Shown in pieces: positions 19,101 through 26,684 of a stretch of 64,000 nt of DNA. Source of the DNA: Nocardioides sp. zg-1308 (GTDB lineage: Bacteria > Actinomycetota > Actinomycetes > Propionibacteriales > Nocardioidaceae). The stretch lies in contig NZ_JABJQY010000002.1 of NCBI RefSeq assembly GCF_013155375.1, positions 1,550,001 through 1,614,000 on the forward strand, written 5' to 3'. Under the pieces are notes generated by a model. It ran no database searches and had not been told where the DNA came from. It worked only from the letters and a program-made list of their open reading frames with translations. The number at the start of each line of letters is the position of its first letter. The stretch's first letter is position 1. The translations under genes and the position numbers were made by a program.

Positions 19101-19841
19101 AGTGAGGCGAAGATCGATCGCCTCCCCACCGGAGACCAGAGCGCGAATGGCATCTTGAACCTCAGTGCGTCCGACGGACTCCACGAATGCCGCGGTGTGC
19201 CTATTCGAGGCCGCCCAGGTCTCGAAGGTCATCGTTCCGTGCGCGAGGCCGCCCAGGACTGGCCAGACGGCGAGTGCCGGAAAGGACTCGGTCCAGGAGG
19301 CAAGTGAGTCGGCGTGGAGAATTTGGATCGACTCGTCATCGATCTCGAGCTCGAGTGTCTTTGCTTCCTCGATAAGTGCTGCACGGCGCTTCGTGAGCTT
19401 GGCAGCCGTCAAAGACGCGCCGAGCACCAGGCGATAGTGGCCGCCACGTCGCAGGATCTCTTGCGCAAAGGTGGCACCGCGAAGCTCGGATCTACACTGG
19501 GCCGGCCTCAAGTCGCCTGCCTTGAACTGCCAGGCACTCTCTCCGGCTGGGATCCACTTGGTCGTCACCTCAGACACCAGGGCGGCGTCTACGCCCTCGT
19601 CGCTCACGTTGTCGCGATACGTCTCCTGAAGCGATGGTCCTGCCAGGCCAGCCGCCTCGACCTCGGCGGACAAGAGTCGGTTGACGAATGCGGTGAAGGC
19701 GCTGCCCAGGAGAGTGACGCGTTCGGCCGAGACAGTGAACGGTCCGAAATCGTGGGTGGCCACTACGAGCCGTCCGGTCTCGCATAGGTCCGGTTCGACT
19801 CCGCGAAGCCTCGACGCGCACCGTCCAACATGGATCTTCAC
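16143..19841 (-). CDS. Large Mrr-like nuclease / STAND-type ATPase, probable antiphage protein
   Basis: 1232 aa from a GTG at 19841. The N-terminal region has Asp85 in EGVDAAL and, 19 residues on, Gln105-Phe-Lys107 in AWQFKAG, matching the D-x(12-30)-QxK signature of Mrr-type nucleases. The NTPase part has a Walker A loop GVSGLGKT (248-255) and Walker B GIVVLDEC (294-301). A winged-helix-like segment (about 415-490: LLSRIGYEG ... LTEAGLLSSHGRYRAVTPHP) follows, and the C-terminal 700 residues are mostly helical without clear motifs. Nuclease, STAND NTPase and long helical sensor is the plan of Avs-like immune proteins that detect phage proteins. The assignment to that group is inference. It diverges from the HEPN gene at 20027. 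Confidence 0.8.
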   Translation of the reverse strand: MKIHVGRCASRLRGVEPDLCETGRLVVATHDFGPFTVSAERVTLLGSAFTAFVNRLLSAEVEAAGLAGPSLQETYRDNVSDEGVDAALVSEVTTKWIPAGESAWQFKAGDLRPAQCRSELRGATFAQEILRRGGHYRLVLGASLTAAKLTKRRAALIEEAKTLELEIDDESIQILHADSLASWTESFPALAVWPVLGGLAHGTMTFETWAASNRHTAAFVESVGRTEVQDAIRALVSGGEAIDLRLTGVSGLGKTRLALETFRGSGLESLIVYLKADDSPRGVLTHLLSQHRSGIVVLDECSRDLHKSLAEVIPAGSRLRLITIGEPDSQGGLIAPVFALAPFDAEAMDSLIERNQPSLRAEVRRFIVEIAEGNIGYALYVAQHVARNPEVRTADLVTPEAIAQFVSQSLPTGSDFLACSVLALLSRIGYEGELAGELELLAEVFGFSPTDLRAAARSLTEAGLLSSHGRYRAVTPHPMAVYLASAAWSEYSDRIVRDLLPRLSPSMSARLFRRAADIGEFGPTRSAVVRLLNNDGPFASLEEIERTGSSDLLTELAMVAPREVSRMIAGMLAEADEDELRGRTSIRRGLVWTLDKLVWHTYTFEEAADSLLRLALAENETWSNNATGNWVELFGLMLPATAAKPLQRLGYLGRAVVNTDPRVRLLAVRASAQALSIRETIMLSGELQRGFLVEGRGQPETWEEVSQYRSTALDHLAVLAADSDPDVAASAIDKLVSTIHPILEHEPLREHLTAIISALGGSALERTRVELENLSGLFERVGQHHHLSDGDQDVDTSARRDGLDAMRRALPQATPLEDLRVLSRLRRWDIDSTATKERLLDIASQLDDPAAAILDILEAEVEVPAEFDLGKGLSQLSGGSTAVEERLALLARADRSAALVGYLWGRVEAGVETAFDDFLDGHAGQALPSGVRLALTARGPATDVARQRAESLSTERPVAEVVQMSFAVWREMPPAELADRLGDLVPRVGSQEDYNALLDFVSLSLHDDRDDSELQDIWVPLLALRAYFPSLGTQTWAWGQLATRAGRRHPVATTQLVLDLVDQDVLRLYAADEGEVLKVAVQAGGRNAWELVMSAIQAGNWKLTMGVDGWFGGLIELDQVRNWIGDNLDRARAVASVSTVGSGAEMNEVAVYLLSTFAEDRRIESSLYGEFVSGTWWGNESSRIYDQLTLIEGWRHAHADSEGVSHWCNGVVDSLRSRLSVVLREEAEEDRD

Positions 19842-20026
19842 TTTCCTGCGCCGTCTGCGGAGAGCCGGACAATCCCACCCTGTGGGAGCACGACGTTAGC
19901 AAGGTCCCCAGCGTTGGCGGTCAAGAATGAGCGGCAGAGCGGCAAAACTCTATGGTTCGCGATCACGCCCGTAGCGGGCCCGCGATATCGGATGCACAGC
20001 ATGCGTGGCTGGGCGACGATGGGGAT

Positions 20027-20521
20027 ATGTTCGAAGTCGATGCGTGCAACCTTCCGATTGGTCTCCTTGGGCGTCACCCCGAGGAGTTCTACGGTGCGAT
20101 GGGTCGGATCGTCTGCATCTGTGCAGTGCTCGAGGACAAGGTCGCCTCGCTCCGTCACGCCCTTGTACGCGTCCAGCAGGGGCGCTTCACTCACGAGCCG
20201 ACCAGCGCTCAGATCAAGACCAGCCGCCGTCTCTCACGGGACCTACCGGATCCAGCTCCGTCCTTGATTGGCGCGTTCCTCGGCAGGGCCCAAGTCGCCT
20301 TCGACAGACGAAACGAGCTCGTGCACAGCTCATTCCCGGCTCAGGCATCGGGGCGGATCTGGGGACACCGAGCTGCCCGCGAGAAGTCGGTAACCGACGG
20401 CTCGACCGACACGGTCGTGACGAGTGTCGAGGAGATGGGAGCGTTCATACGAGAGCTCGCCACGCTCGTGTGGGACTTCAACCACGTGTACGCGTGGAGT
20501 GCTTCGACACCCGCGCCTTGA
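20027..20521 (+). CDS. HEPN-like protein with RNELVH motif
   Basis: 164 aa from the ATG at 20027, which follows GATGGGGAT; an in-frame ATG at 19952 would add 25 residues. The protein is helical, and the segment QVAFDRRNELVHSSF contains R-x4-H (Arg95 to His100), the catalytic signature of HEPN ribonucleases. Before it, AMGRIVCICAVLEDKVASLR fits the first helices of a HEPN bundle. Small proteins of this form are often annotated as hypothetical. It starts 185 bp from the divergent start of the ATPase gene, so the two may share a control region, and the DUF5677-like gene follows 54 nt later on the same strand. Confidence 0.75.
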   Translation: MFEVDACNLPIGLLGRHPEEFYGAMGRIVCICAVLEDKVASLRHALVRVQQGRFTHEPTSAQIKTSRRLSRDLPDPAPSLIGAFLGRAQVAFDRRNELVHSSFPAQASGRIWGHRAAREKSVTDGSTDTVVTSVEEMGAFIRELATLVWDFNHVYAWSASTPAP

Positions 20522-20575
20522 TTCGGCAACTGTTCTTCAGGTAACGGTGCTGCTGCTCGGTGTAGGAGGACGCTG

Positions 20576-21373
20576 ATGAATAATCCGACTCCCAAAGCGG
20601 GCTCCGAGGCCGAAATCGGGAAGCTCCTCGCTGCTGCACGGGAGTGCATCGCGGAGTGGGAGAATTTGGCGTTCCCGCTGAGCGTCTCGGCCACCCACGA
20701 AGTGCGGTTCCGTGTGGGATTTCCACTCTCGTCACATGCGCTGAACCAGGTCGCGGTCGCGCTGGAGATGCGAGATCGGTTCCCGCTCGTGGCAGCGAGC
20801 TGTGCGCGAATCGCCCTTGAACATGCGCTTGCCGCCCAGTGGGTGCTCTTGACCCGTGGCGGTCCGGAGACGCTGGTCAAGCACATGGAAGCGAGCTATC
20901 TCACCAGAACGAGAGCCTTCGAGGGTGCAATCCGAGAGGATCCTGCGCTGACCCAGTTCGTTGAGGAGGCGGACCTCGCTGCCTTCTCGGCCGTGGCCGC
21001 TCGCGAACCAGCGCCCGGGCAGGAACGTAGCTGGAGGATGGAGCAGATCTTTCGTCGATTTGCCGATACCGACTTGTTCTACGACATGTACCGCGAACTC
21101 AGCGGGGCCGTGCACCCGTCGTACGAGACACTGGAGACGCACCTGGACCTGACGGCCGATGGTGCACCACGCCGTCTGAGCAAGTCCGGCTCCGCCGTCT
21201 CGTCTCACACCTGTGCTCAAGCGGCGGCGATGGCTGCGGTACTGGCTTTGGACTTCGTTGAACGATGTCGAAAGCCCCCACCAGATCCGTCACCAGTCGC
21301 GGCGACCGCCAACAGATATGGACTCCCTTACGACATGTCATTCAGCGACCAGAAGCCGCACCTACAGCCCTAA
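20576..21373 (+). CDS. DUF5677-like helical protein
   Basis: 265 aa with a clear GGAGG ribosome binding site. The helix ASCARIALEHALAAQWVLL followed later by MYRELSGAVHPSYE fits the DUF5677-type family, in which a helical bundle ends in an R-x-L-S-x-x-V-H motif. Here Arg173 and His180 form R-x6-H, within the R-x4-6-H range of HEPN RNases. The conserved Glu in the first helix (ALEHA) is also present. It is likely co-transcribed with the preceding HEPN-like gene. Whether it is an active ribonuclease or a structural HEPN cannot be told from sequence. Confidence 0.75.
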   Translation: MNNPTPKAGSEAEIGKLLAAARECIAEWENLAFPLSVSATHEVRFRVGFPLSSHALNQVAVALEMRDRFPLVAASCARIALEHALAAQWVLLTRGGPETLVKHMEASYLTRTRAFEGAIREDPALTQFVEEADLAAFSAVAAREPAPGQERSWRMEQIFRRFADTDLFYDMYRELSGAVHPSYETLETHLDLTADGAPRRLSKSGSAVSSHTCAQAAAMAAVLALDFVERCRKPPPDPSPVAATANRYGLPYDMSFSDQKPHLQP

Positions 21374-21600
21374 CGCAGCGACGTGGAATGTCCTGGGTCT
21401 GCGGGCAGATGGGTGGGGTGGGCTAAGCGGGGGGACAGGTCCAACCCGATGGCCGTGTGCTTTTCGCCGCTCGTTCAGCGGTTCTCGACAGTGGCCTTGC
21501 TCTTCCATCCGCCGAGTGCCGTTCGGATGTGGAAGGGGACTGCGTGGTCGTTTCTCCGCAACCGCACGCACGTCATTCTGGGCGAAAGGGGCGACGCGCG

Positions 21601-21619
21601 TGCCCGAGCGGCTCGGGCA
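21601..21619. terminator. Short palindromic hairpin at island edge
   Basis: TGCCCGAGC-G-GCTCGGGCA lies 15 bp beyond the stop of the minus-strand oxidase gene and 230 bp after the DUF5677-like gene. It could terminate either transcript. The rest of the 260-bp gap shows only a weak second hairpin around 21507-21538. Confidence 0.45.
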
Positions 21620-21633
21620 ACGGAACACGATCG

Positions 21634-22938
21634 TCACCCGAGGCCGAGCACCCGCTCGACCATCGGATTGCGGAACGTCCCCGAAGGATCCACCCGCTCC
21701 ACCAACGCCCGGAAGTCCGCGAGGCGCGGGTGATTCGCAGGGTCGAGACGGTCGTACACCTTCCCCCAGTGCGGCCGGGCGGCGTACGGGTCGAGCGCGT
21801 CTTCAACGCGTCGAACCATGGCGAGCACGGCCTCGGGCTCGCGCTTCCAGGTGAAGTGCAGCGCGACGGTCTCCCGGCCCTGGGCCGGTGAGAGCCACAG
21901 GTCGTCGGCGCGGATGGCGCGGATCTCGGTCACGATGAGCAGGTCGGCCAGCTCGCCGCTGGTCGTGGCGGCGAGGTCGGTGACCGCACGCAGCGCGCCC
22001 ACCGCCGACTCGGCGGGGACGAACCACTCCGACTGGATCTCCGCGCCGAAGCTGGGCTGCCGGTCGCCGCGGAAGTGGGGCAGCCGCTCCGACCACGGTC
22101 CGGGGGTGCCGCGCACCGTGATGTGGTCGCCCGCCCCGAGGGTGAGCGACGCGGTGTCGGCCGGGACGGCCTCGATCCCGCCGGTCCAGTCGGCGGGCCC
22201 GCGGTCGTCGGTCAAGCGGGTCTTCGCGAGCACCTCGGTCGGGTCCTCGTCGTTCCACCGCCCGAAGACGCTGACGCTGTAGGCCGACCCGAGCACCTCG
22301 TCGATCCGCTCGACCACCTCGCTCCAGCGCAGGTGGGCGTAGAGGTCCTGGCGCACGTCGTACGTCGGCTCGACATCGAGGTCGAGCGACACGACGGCGC
22401 CGACGGCGCCGAGCGCGACGACGGAGCCGTCGAAGTCCGGCTCACCACGCGAGATCGTGCGCAGCTCGCCGTCCGGGCCGATCAGCTCGAGGCGGCTGAC
22501 GCCGGCACCGAGGATGCGGTTGGTCGCGCCCGACCCGTGCGTGCCGGTCGAGGTGGCGCCGGCCACCGAGATGTGGGGGAGCGAGCCCATGTTGGCGAGC
22601 GCCCAGCCGTGGGACTGCAGGTGGGCCGCGACGTCGTTGTACGGCGTACCGCCGGCGACGCGGACCATCCCGCGCTCGAGGTCCAGCACGGGCTCGGCGG
22701 CAAGGCCCGTCAGGTCGAGCAGCGTGCCCTCGGTGTCGCACAGGGCGTTGAAGGAGTGGCGGGTCCCGAGCAGGCGCACCTTGCTCGAGGCGCGGATGAC
22801 CTCCTGCGCCTCCTCGAGCGAGCCCGCACGGACGTAGCGCCCGGCCGTGTAGGTGTGGTTGCCTGCCCAGTTCGTCCCGGGACCGGTGGAGCCGTCTCCG
22901 CCGGTCGGGGCGCTCGGGTCGTGCTGCGGTCCGGGCAT
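21634..22938 (-). CDS. FAD-linked alditol oxidase-like protein
   Basis: 434 aa. It belongs to the VAO/PCMH flavoprotein family. The N-terminal FAD domain (about 28-190) has LLGTRHSFN with His61 at the position that carries covalent FAD in Streptomyces alditol oxidase, and GATSTGTHGSG. The C-terminal HWGKVY and the ending FRNPMVERVLG are typical of the alditol/arabinono-lactone oxidase group. Known members oxidise xylitol or sorbitol at C1 and release H2O2. A GAGGAGG ribosome binding site precedes the ATG at 22938. It marks the return to normal high-GC sequence after the island. Confidence 0.9.
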   Translation of the reverse strand: MPGPQHDPSAPTGGDGSTGPGTNWAGNHTYTAGRYVRAGSLEEAQEVIRASSKVRLLGTRHSFNALCDTEGTLLDLTGLAAEPVLDLERGMVRVAGGTPYNDVAAHLQSHGWALANMGSLPHISVAGATSTGTHGSGATNRILGAGVSRLELIGPDGELRTISRGEPDFDGSVVALGAVGAVVSLDLDVEPTYDVRQDLYAHLRWSEVVERIDEVLGSAYSVSVFGRWNDEDPTEVLAKTRLTDDRGPADWTGGIEAVPADTASLTLGAGDHITVRGTPGPWSERLPHFRGDRQPSFGAEIQSEWFVPAESAVGALRAVTDLAATTSGELADLLIVTEIRAIRADDLWLSPAQGRETVALHFTWKREPEAVLAMVRRVEDALDPYAARPHWGKVYDRLDPANHPRLADFRALVERVDPSGTFRNPMVERVLGLG

Positions 22939-23038
22939 GCGGCCTCCTCGTCGGTCCCTTGGAAACTACAGCGCGCCCCGGCGTGCGACGGGGTACAGGG
23001 CGGTCCCGCCCGCTCGTCGACCACTGTGGAGGAACCCT

Positions 23039-23938
23039 GTGAGCCCTGGCCCGGACGTCTCGTCGCTGCGACGCAGGCTCGAGCTCGGACGATTGGTGAT
23101 CGGCTCGCTCGTCGAGCTCGGCATCAAGGCGTACGGCGCGGGCGCGGCGCTGAGCGTCGTCGTGAGCGACGCCGAGACCGTCGGCGGCAAGGGTCAGGAC
23201 GCGCTCGCCGCGGTGCCCAACCTCGTGGACCGCTATCGCGCGGCGGAGTACGTCGTGGAGCACCGGCAGGAGATCCAGGCCGCCCTCGACTACGTCAACG
23301 AGAACACGCCCCCTCAGGCGGAGCTCGAGGACGCGGCCGCCCGGAGCTCAGAGACGCTGCGCGACATCGAGACGACGTCCGACGAGGTCGATGCGGCGCT
23401 CGGGTCCTTCGACGGCATCAGCCCGTTCAACGCCTTCGACAGGAGTCAGGACGCGCTCGGTCACGTCCGTGCGGCGTGGGGGTCGAAGCCCGACATCGAG
23501 TCCCTCCGCGACCTGGCCGACCGGGCGGAGCAGGTCAGTCCCTACGTGGACCAGGTGGAGGTGCTGGTGCCGGTCTACTACGGGGGCCTGTTCGCCGTCG
23601 TGGACAACTTCGCGAGCGACGAGATCGCCAGCACGCTGTTCGTCATGGCGGCCGCTCTGGGGGTCGCCTTCGTCCTCGGCCAGGCGGTCGGCTTCTGGGT
23701 CCGGCGAGGTCGGCCCGGGCTGATCGCCCGCACCCTGCAACGGTGGGGCGCGCAGACCTTCCCCCGCTGGTACGTCCGCAACCTGCCGTACGCCCTGAGC
23801 CCGCCGTTGTACGCCGCCGCGCGCGAGCGCATGCAGCGCGACATCGTGGCGGACCCGCGGGAGGCGCTCGACCCGGAGACGCTGCGGGAGCTCGGGCAGT
23901 GGTTCGCCGACAGGCCCAAGGACGACGCCACGCGTTGA
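23039..23938 (+). CDS. Hypothetical membrane protein
   Basis: 299 aa from a GTG at 23039 with a GGAGG site 6 nt upstream. One clear transmembrane helix lies at about 197-221 (STLFVMAAALGVAFVLGQAVGFW), followed by a basic stop-transfer VRRGR. A weaker hydrophobic stretch is at 18-44. The region between (about 60-175) is charged and helical, possibly coiled coil. The C-terminal tail is basic and aromatic. No family was recognised. It is divergent from the oxidase gene with 100 bp between starts. Confidence 0.75.
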   Translation: MSPGPDVSSLRRRLELGRLVIGSLVELGIKAYGAGAALSVVVSDAETVGGKGQDALAAVPNLVDRYRAAEYVVEHRQEIQAALDYVNENTPPQAELEDAAARSSETLRDIETTSDEVDAALGSFDGISPFNAFDRSQDALGHVRAAWGSKPDIESLRDLADRAEQVSPYVDQVEVLVPVYYGGLFAVVDNFASDEIASTLFVMAAALGVAFVLGQAVGFWVRRGRPGLIARTLQRWGAQTFPRWYVRNLPYALSPPLYAAARERMQRDIVADPREALDPETLRELGQWFADRPKDDATR

Positions 23939-23978
23939 TCGGCGCGGTCTGTCGGTGTGCCGGTGCATGCTGGCCGGC

Positions 23979-24704
23979 ATGGCGAGATTCGAGGACGAGG
24001 ACCTGACCGACGCCGAGTTCCGCGAGTGCGACCTCACGGGGGCGCGCCTCGTCGGGGTGGTGATGCAGGACGCCGTCATCGACGGGCTGGTCACCAACCT
24101 GGTGGTCAACGGCATCGAGGTGACGTCGTACGTCGAGGCCGAGCTCGACCGACGCAACCCCGTGCGGACGCTGATGCGGTCGGACGACCCCGCTGACCTG
24201 CGGGAGGCGGGCCGGCAGCTGCGGGCCGGCTGGGCGGCGACGGTCGCGCGGCTGCGCGGCATGGACGAGGGGATGGAGCACCAGGGCGTCGGCGGGGAGT
24301 GGTCGGCGGTGGAGACGCTGCGGCACCTGGTGTTCGTCCACGACTCGTGGTTCCGGCGCTGCTGCCTCGGGTCGACGCAACCGTTCACCGCCATCGGGTT
24401 GGCGACGGACTTCGTGCCGGACCAGGAGGAGCAGGGCCTGGACCCGGCGGCCGCGCCCGACCTCGACGAGGTGCTGGTCGTGCGCGAGGAGCAGGCCGCC
24501 GAGCTGGAGCGGTGGCTGGCGGTCGTGACGGCCGAGGACCTGTCGGCGCCCGCGCCGGTGCCGGAGGGCCCGGGGTGGCCGCCCTACGCGGCCGGGAGGA
24601 CGGTGCTCCAGTGCCTGCACGTGGTGCTCAACGAGGAGTGGGCGCACCACGGGTTCTGCGTGCGCGACCTCGACCTGCTGCAGGGATCACCCCTGACGGG
24701 CTGA
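23979..24704 (+). CDS. DinB-like protein with pentapeptide-like N-terminus
   Basis: 241 aa. The first 50 residues read FEDEDLTDAEFRECDLTGARL, a short pentapeptide-repeat-like stretch (A(D/N)LxX periodicity). The remainder is a DinB_2/DinB four-helix bundle: LRAGWAATVARLRG, the metal-site histidine in ETLRHLVFVHDSW, and a late histidine in LNEEWAHHGFCVRDL. DinB-fold proteins are metal-dependent and include thiol S-transferases, but the activity here is unknown. An upstream ATG (23955) is possible. The 3' end overlaps the convergent GH16 gene by 18 nt. Confidence 0.85.
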   Translation: MARFEDEDLTDAEFRECDLTGARLVGVVMQDAVIDGLVTNLVVNGIEVTSYVEAELDRRNPVRTLMRSDDPADLREAGRQLRAGWAATVARLRGMDEGMEHQGVGGEWSAVETLRHLVFVHDSWFRRCCLGSTQPFTAIGLATDFVPDQEEQGLDPAAAPDLDEVLVVREEQAAELERWLAVVTAEDLSAPAPVPEGPGWPPYAAGRTVLQCLHVVLNEEWAHHGFCVRDLDLLQGSPLTG

Positions 24705-25412
24705 CGTCTGGGCGAGGTCGTCGACGCGGATCCGGTCGACCAGCAGCACCGCCGGTAGCTCCGGCTCGTCAGCTGCGTGCCCCGGCCAGTCACCCCCGAT
24801 GGCCAGGTTGATGAGGAGGAAGAACTCGTGGTCGAAGGGCCACGGACCGAGCACGTCCGACGGGGTCAGCCGGTGCTGCTCCCGGTCGTCGAGGAGCCAG
24901 GTGATCCCGGACTCGTCCCAGGCGACGGCGTAGTCGTGGAAGTCGTCGGACAGGTCCGTGCCCGCGTCGATCGCTCGGCCGACGCCCCCGGCGAGGCCGC
25001 TGTAGCCGGGGCCGTGGAGCGTCCCGTGCGCACGCCGGGGGTCCGCGCCGACGTGCTCCATGACGTCGATCTCCCCGCACGCGGGCCAGCCGACGTCGTC
25101 GATGTCGGTGCCCAGCATCCAGAAGGCCGGCCAGGTGGCCCGGCCGCCCGGCACCTTGATGCGTGCCTCGACCCGGCCGAACCTCGTGGCGAAGCCGTCC
25201 CGTGTCGTGAGGCGCGCCGAGGTGATCGTGCCGTCCAGCTCGCGTCGCGCCGTGATCCGGAGGTGCCCGGCGCCGTCGAGCGCGACGTTGGCCGGGGCGT
25301 CCGTGTAGACCTGCTGCTGCCCGTCGCCCCAGCCCCCGCCGCCCAGGTTGTGGGACCACACCCGCGGGTCCGGCGGCTGTCCCTCCAGTCCGTCGAACTC
25401 CTGCAGCCACAT
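24687..25412 (-). CDS. Glycoside hydrolase family 16
   Basis: 241 aa from the ATG at 25412, or 260 aa from an alternative start at 25469. The catalytic signature GEIDVMEH (Glu114, Asp116, Glu119; E-x-D-x-x-E) is complete, and the upstream FGRVEARIKVPGGRATWPAFWML is the usual GH16 core strand. Members hydrolyse beta-1,3 or beta-1,3-1,4 glucans such as laminarin. No signal peptide is seen with either start, which is unusual because most GH16 enzymes are secreted. It is divergent from the galM-like gene. The CATACT hexamer 7 nt before 25412 supports the shorter form. Confidence 0.9.
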   Translation of the reverse strand: MWLQEFDGLEGQPPDPRVWSHNLGGGGWGDGQQQVYTDAPANVALDGAGHLRITARRELDGTITSARLTTRDGFATRFGRVEARIKVPGGRATWPAFWMLGTDIDDVGWPACGEIDVMEHVGADPRRAHGTLHGPGYSGLAGGVGRAIDAGTDLSDDFHDYAVAWDESGITWLLDDREQHRLTPSDVLGPWPFDHEFFLLINLAIGGDWPGHAADEPELPAVLLVDRIRVDDLAQTSARQG

Positions 25413-25501
25413 GCGGCCCAGTATGGAGACCGCCCGGCTCGGGTCGGGCGGTTCCGCGACCGGCTCCACCGACGCCCCGGGCGAGGCGCGAGGATGGTCC
25501 C

Positions 25502-26536
25502 GTGACGACAGACAGTGTCTTCGGACAGGTGCCCGACGGGCGCGACGTACGACTCCTGACGATCGGCTCCGAGCCCGGTCCGGTGGTGGAGGTGCTGACG
25601 CTCGGCGCCACCGTCCACCGGCTCACGGTGGCGTGCGGCGACGGCGAGCGGCGCAACGTCGTCCTCGGCCACGCCGACGTGGCGGAGCGGTTGGCGAGCA
25701 GCGACTACGTCGGCGGGACCATCGGGCGCTACGCCAACCGCATCGCCGCGGGGCGCTTCGTCCTCGACGGCCGCGAGGTGCGGGTCGGCACCCACGACCG
25801 CGGCCACAGCCTCCACGGTGGCCCCGACGGGTTCGACGCCCGGCTGTGGGACGTGGTGTCGCACACCGCCGACGAGGTGGTGCTGACGATGACCAGCCCG
25901 GACGGCGACCAGGGCTTCCCCGGGACCGTGACGGCGACCGCGTCCTACCGCGTCGACGGCGACACCGTGGTGGTGACGATGGAGGCGACGACCGACGCCA
26001 CCACCGTGGTCAACCTGACCAACCACGCCTACTTCCACCTCGACGGCGAGGGTGCCGGCACGATCGACCACCACGAGCTGCTGGTCGAGGCCGACGAGTT
26101 CACGCCGGTCGACGCCACCGGGATCCCGACCGGCGGGCACGCCCCCGTCGCCGGCACGCCCTTCGACCTGCGCGAGCCGACGGTCCTGGGGCCGGTGCTC
26201 CGCACCGAGCATCCCCAGCTCCTCGACGCCCGGGGCATCGACCACAACTACGTCCTGCGCGGCGAAGGGCTCCGGCGGGCCGCGGTGCTCACCTCGCCGC
26301 GGACGCGGACGACCCTCGAGGTGTGGAGCGACCAGCCCGGTCTGCAGGTCTACACCGGCAACTTCCTCGAGGGCACGCGCCGCTCGACCAGCGGCGCGCT
26401 CTACCGCCAGGGCGACGGCATCGCGCTCGAGCCGCAGCTCTTCCCCGACTCGCCGAACCGTCCCGAGTGGCCGACGGCGACGCTCGAGCCCGGGCAGCAC
26501 TACCGCTCGATGCTGGAGTGGCGCTTCGGCGGCTGA
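25502..26536 (+). CDS. galM: Aldose 1-epimerase (mutarotase)
   Basis: 344 aa. The family motifs GGTIGRYANRIAAGRF, HSLHGGPDGFDARLW and NLTNHAYFHLDG are present, with the two catalytic histidines in the latter two, and the C-terminal EPQLFPDSPN carries the general-base Glu. It interconverts alpha and beta anomers of hexoses in the cytoplasm. The GTG at 25502 gives the family length. It may work with the divergent GH16 enzyme and the arabinose or alditol genes nearby, though no operon links them. Its stop codon lies inside a 9-bp tandem repeat. Confidence 0.94.
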   Translation: MTTDSVFGQVPDGRDVRLLTIGSEPGPVVEVLTLGATVHRLTVACGDGERRNVVLGHADVAERLASSDYVGGTIGRYANRIAAGRFVLDGREVRVGTHDRGHSLHGGPDGFDARLWDVVSHTADEVVLTMTSPDGDQGFPGTVTATASYRVDGDTVVVTMEATTDATTVVNLTNHAYFHLDGEGAGTIDHHELLVEADEFTPVDATGIPTGGHAPVAGTPFDLREPTVLGPVLRTEHPQLLDARGIDHNYVLRGEGLRRAAVLTSPRTRTTLEVWSDQPGLQVYTGNFLEGTRRSTSGALYRQGDGIALEPQLFPDSPNRPEWPTATLEPGQHYRSMLEWRFGG

Positions 26537-26588
26537 CCCGGCTGACCCGGCTGACCCGGCTGACACCCGCTGACCCCCGCTGACCCCG
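26531..26588 (+). repeat. Short tandem repeat at galM stop
   Basis: GGCTGACCC occurs three times exactly (26531-26557), then GGCTGACAC, then two 11-bp variants CCGCTGACCCC. The galM stop TGA is in the first unit, so later units place a TGA in every frame. Confidence 0.8.
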
Positions 26589-26672
26589 CGCTCCGACGCG
26601 ACGTCGCACACACCGCGCCAGTGGTGGATCTGCTGTTGCGCTGTGGTGGCCGGCGCGTGCTCGACGCCTCCC

Positions 26673-26678
26673 TAGGAT
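26673..26678 (+). promoter_or_regulatory. -10 box, leaderless start of OmpR regulator
   Basis: TAGGAT, then 6 nt, then the ATG at 26685. Confidence 0.65.
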
Positions 26679-26684
26679 CCGGGC

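Noticed and set aside
19838..20194. Minus-strand open frame of 118 codons between the STAND gene and the HEPN pair
   Set aside because: It overlaps the plus-strand HEPN-like gene for most of its length and has no recognised motif or ribosome binding site. The plus-strand gene with its RNELVH motif is better supported.
13142..21373. Integrated prophage or ICE as source of the island
   Set aside because: No integrase, transposase, relaxase, phage structural gene or tRNA border was found. Only the 20-bp direct repeat hints at insertion, and it covers just part of the island.
26531..26588. GGCTGACCC repeat as a regulatory iteron or origin
   Set aside because: It is short, degenerates quickly, overlaps the galM stop and has no replication gene nearby; replication slippage explains it.
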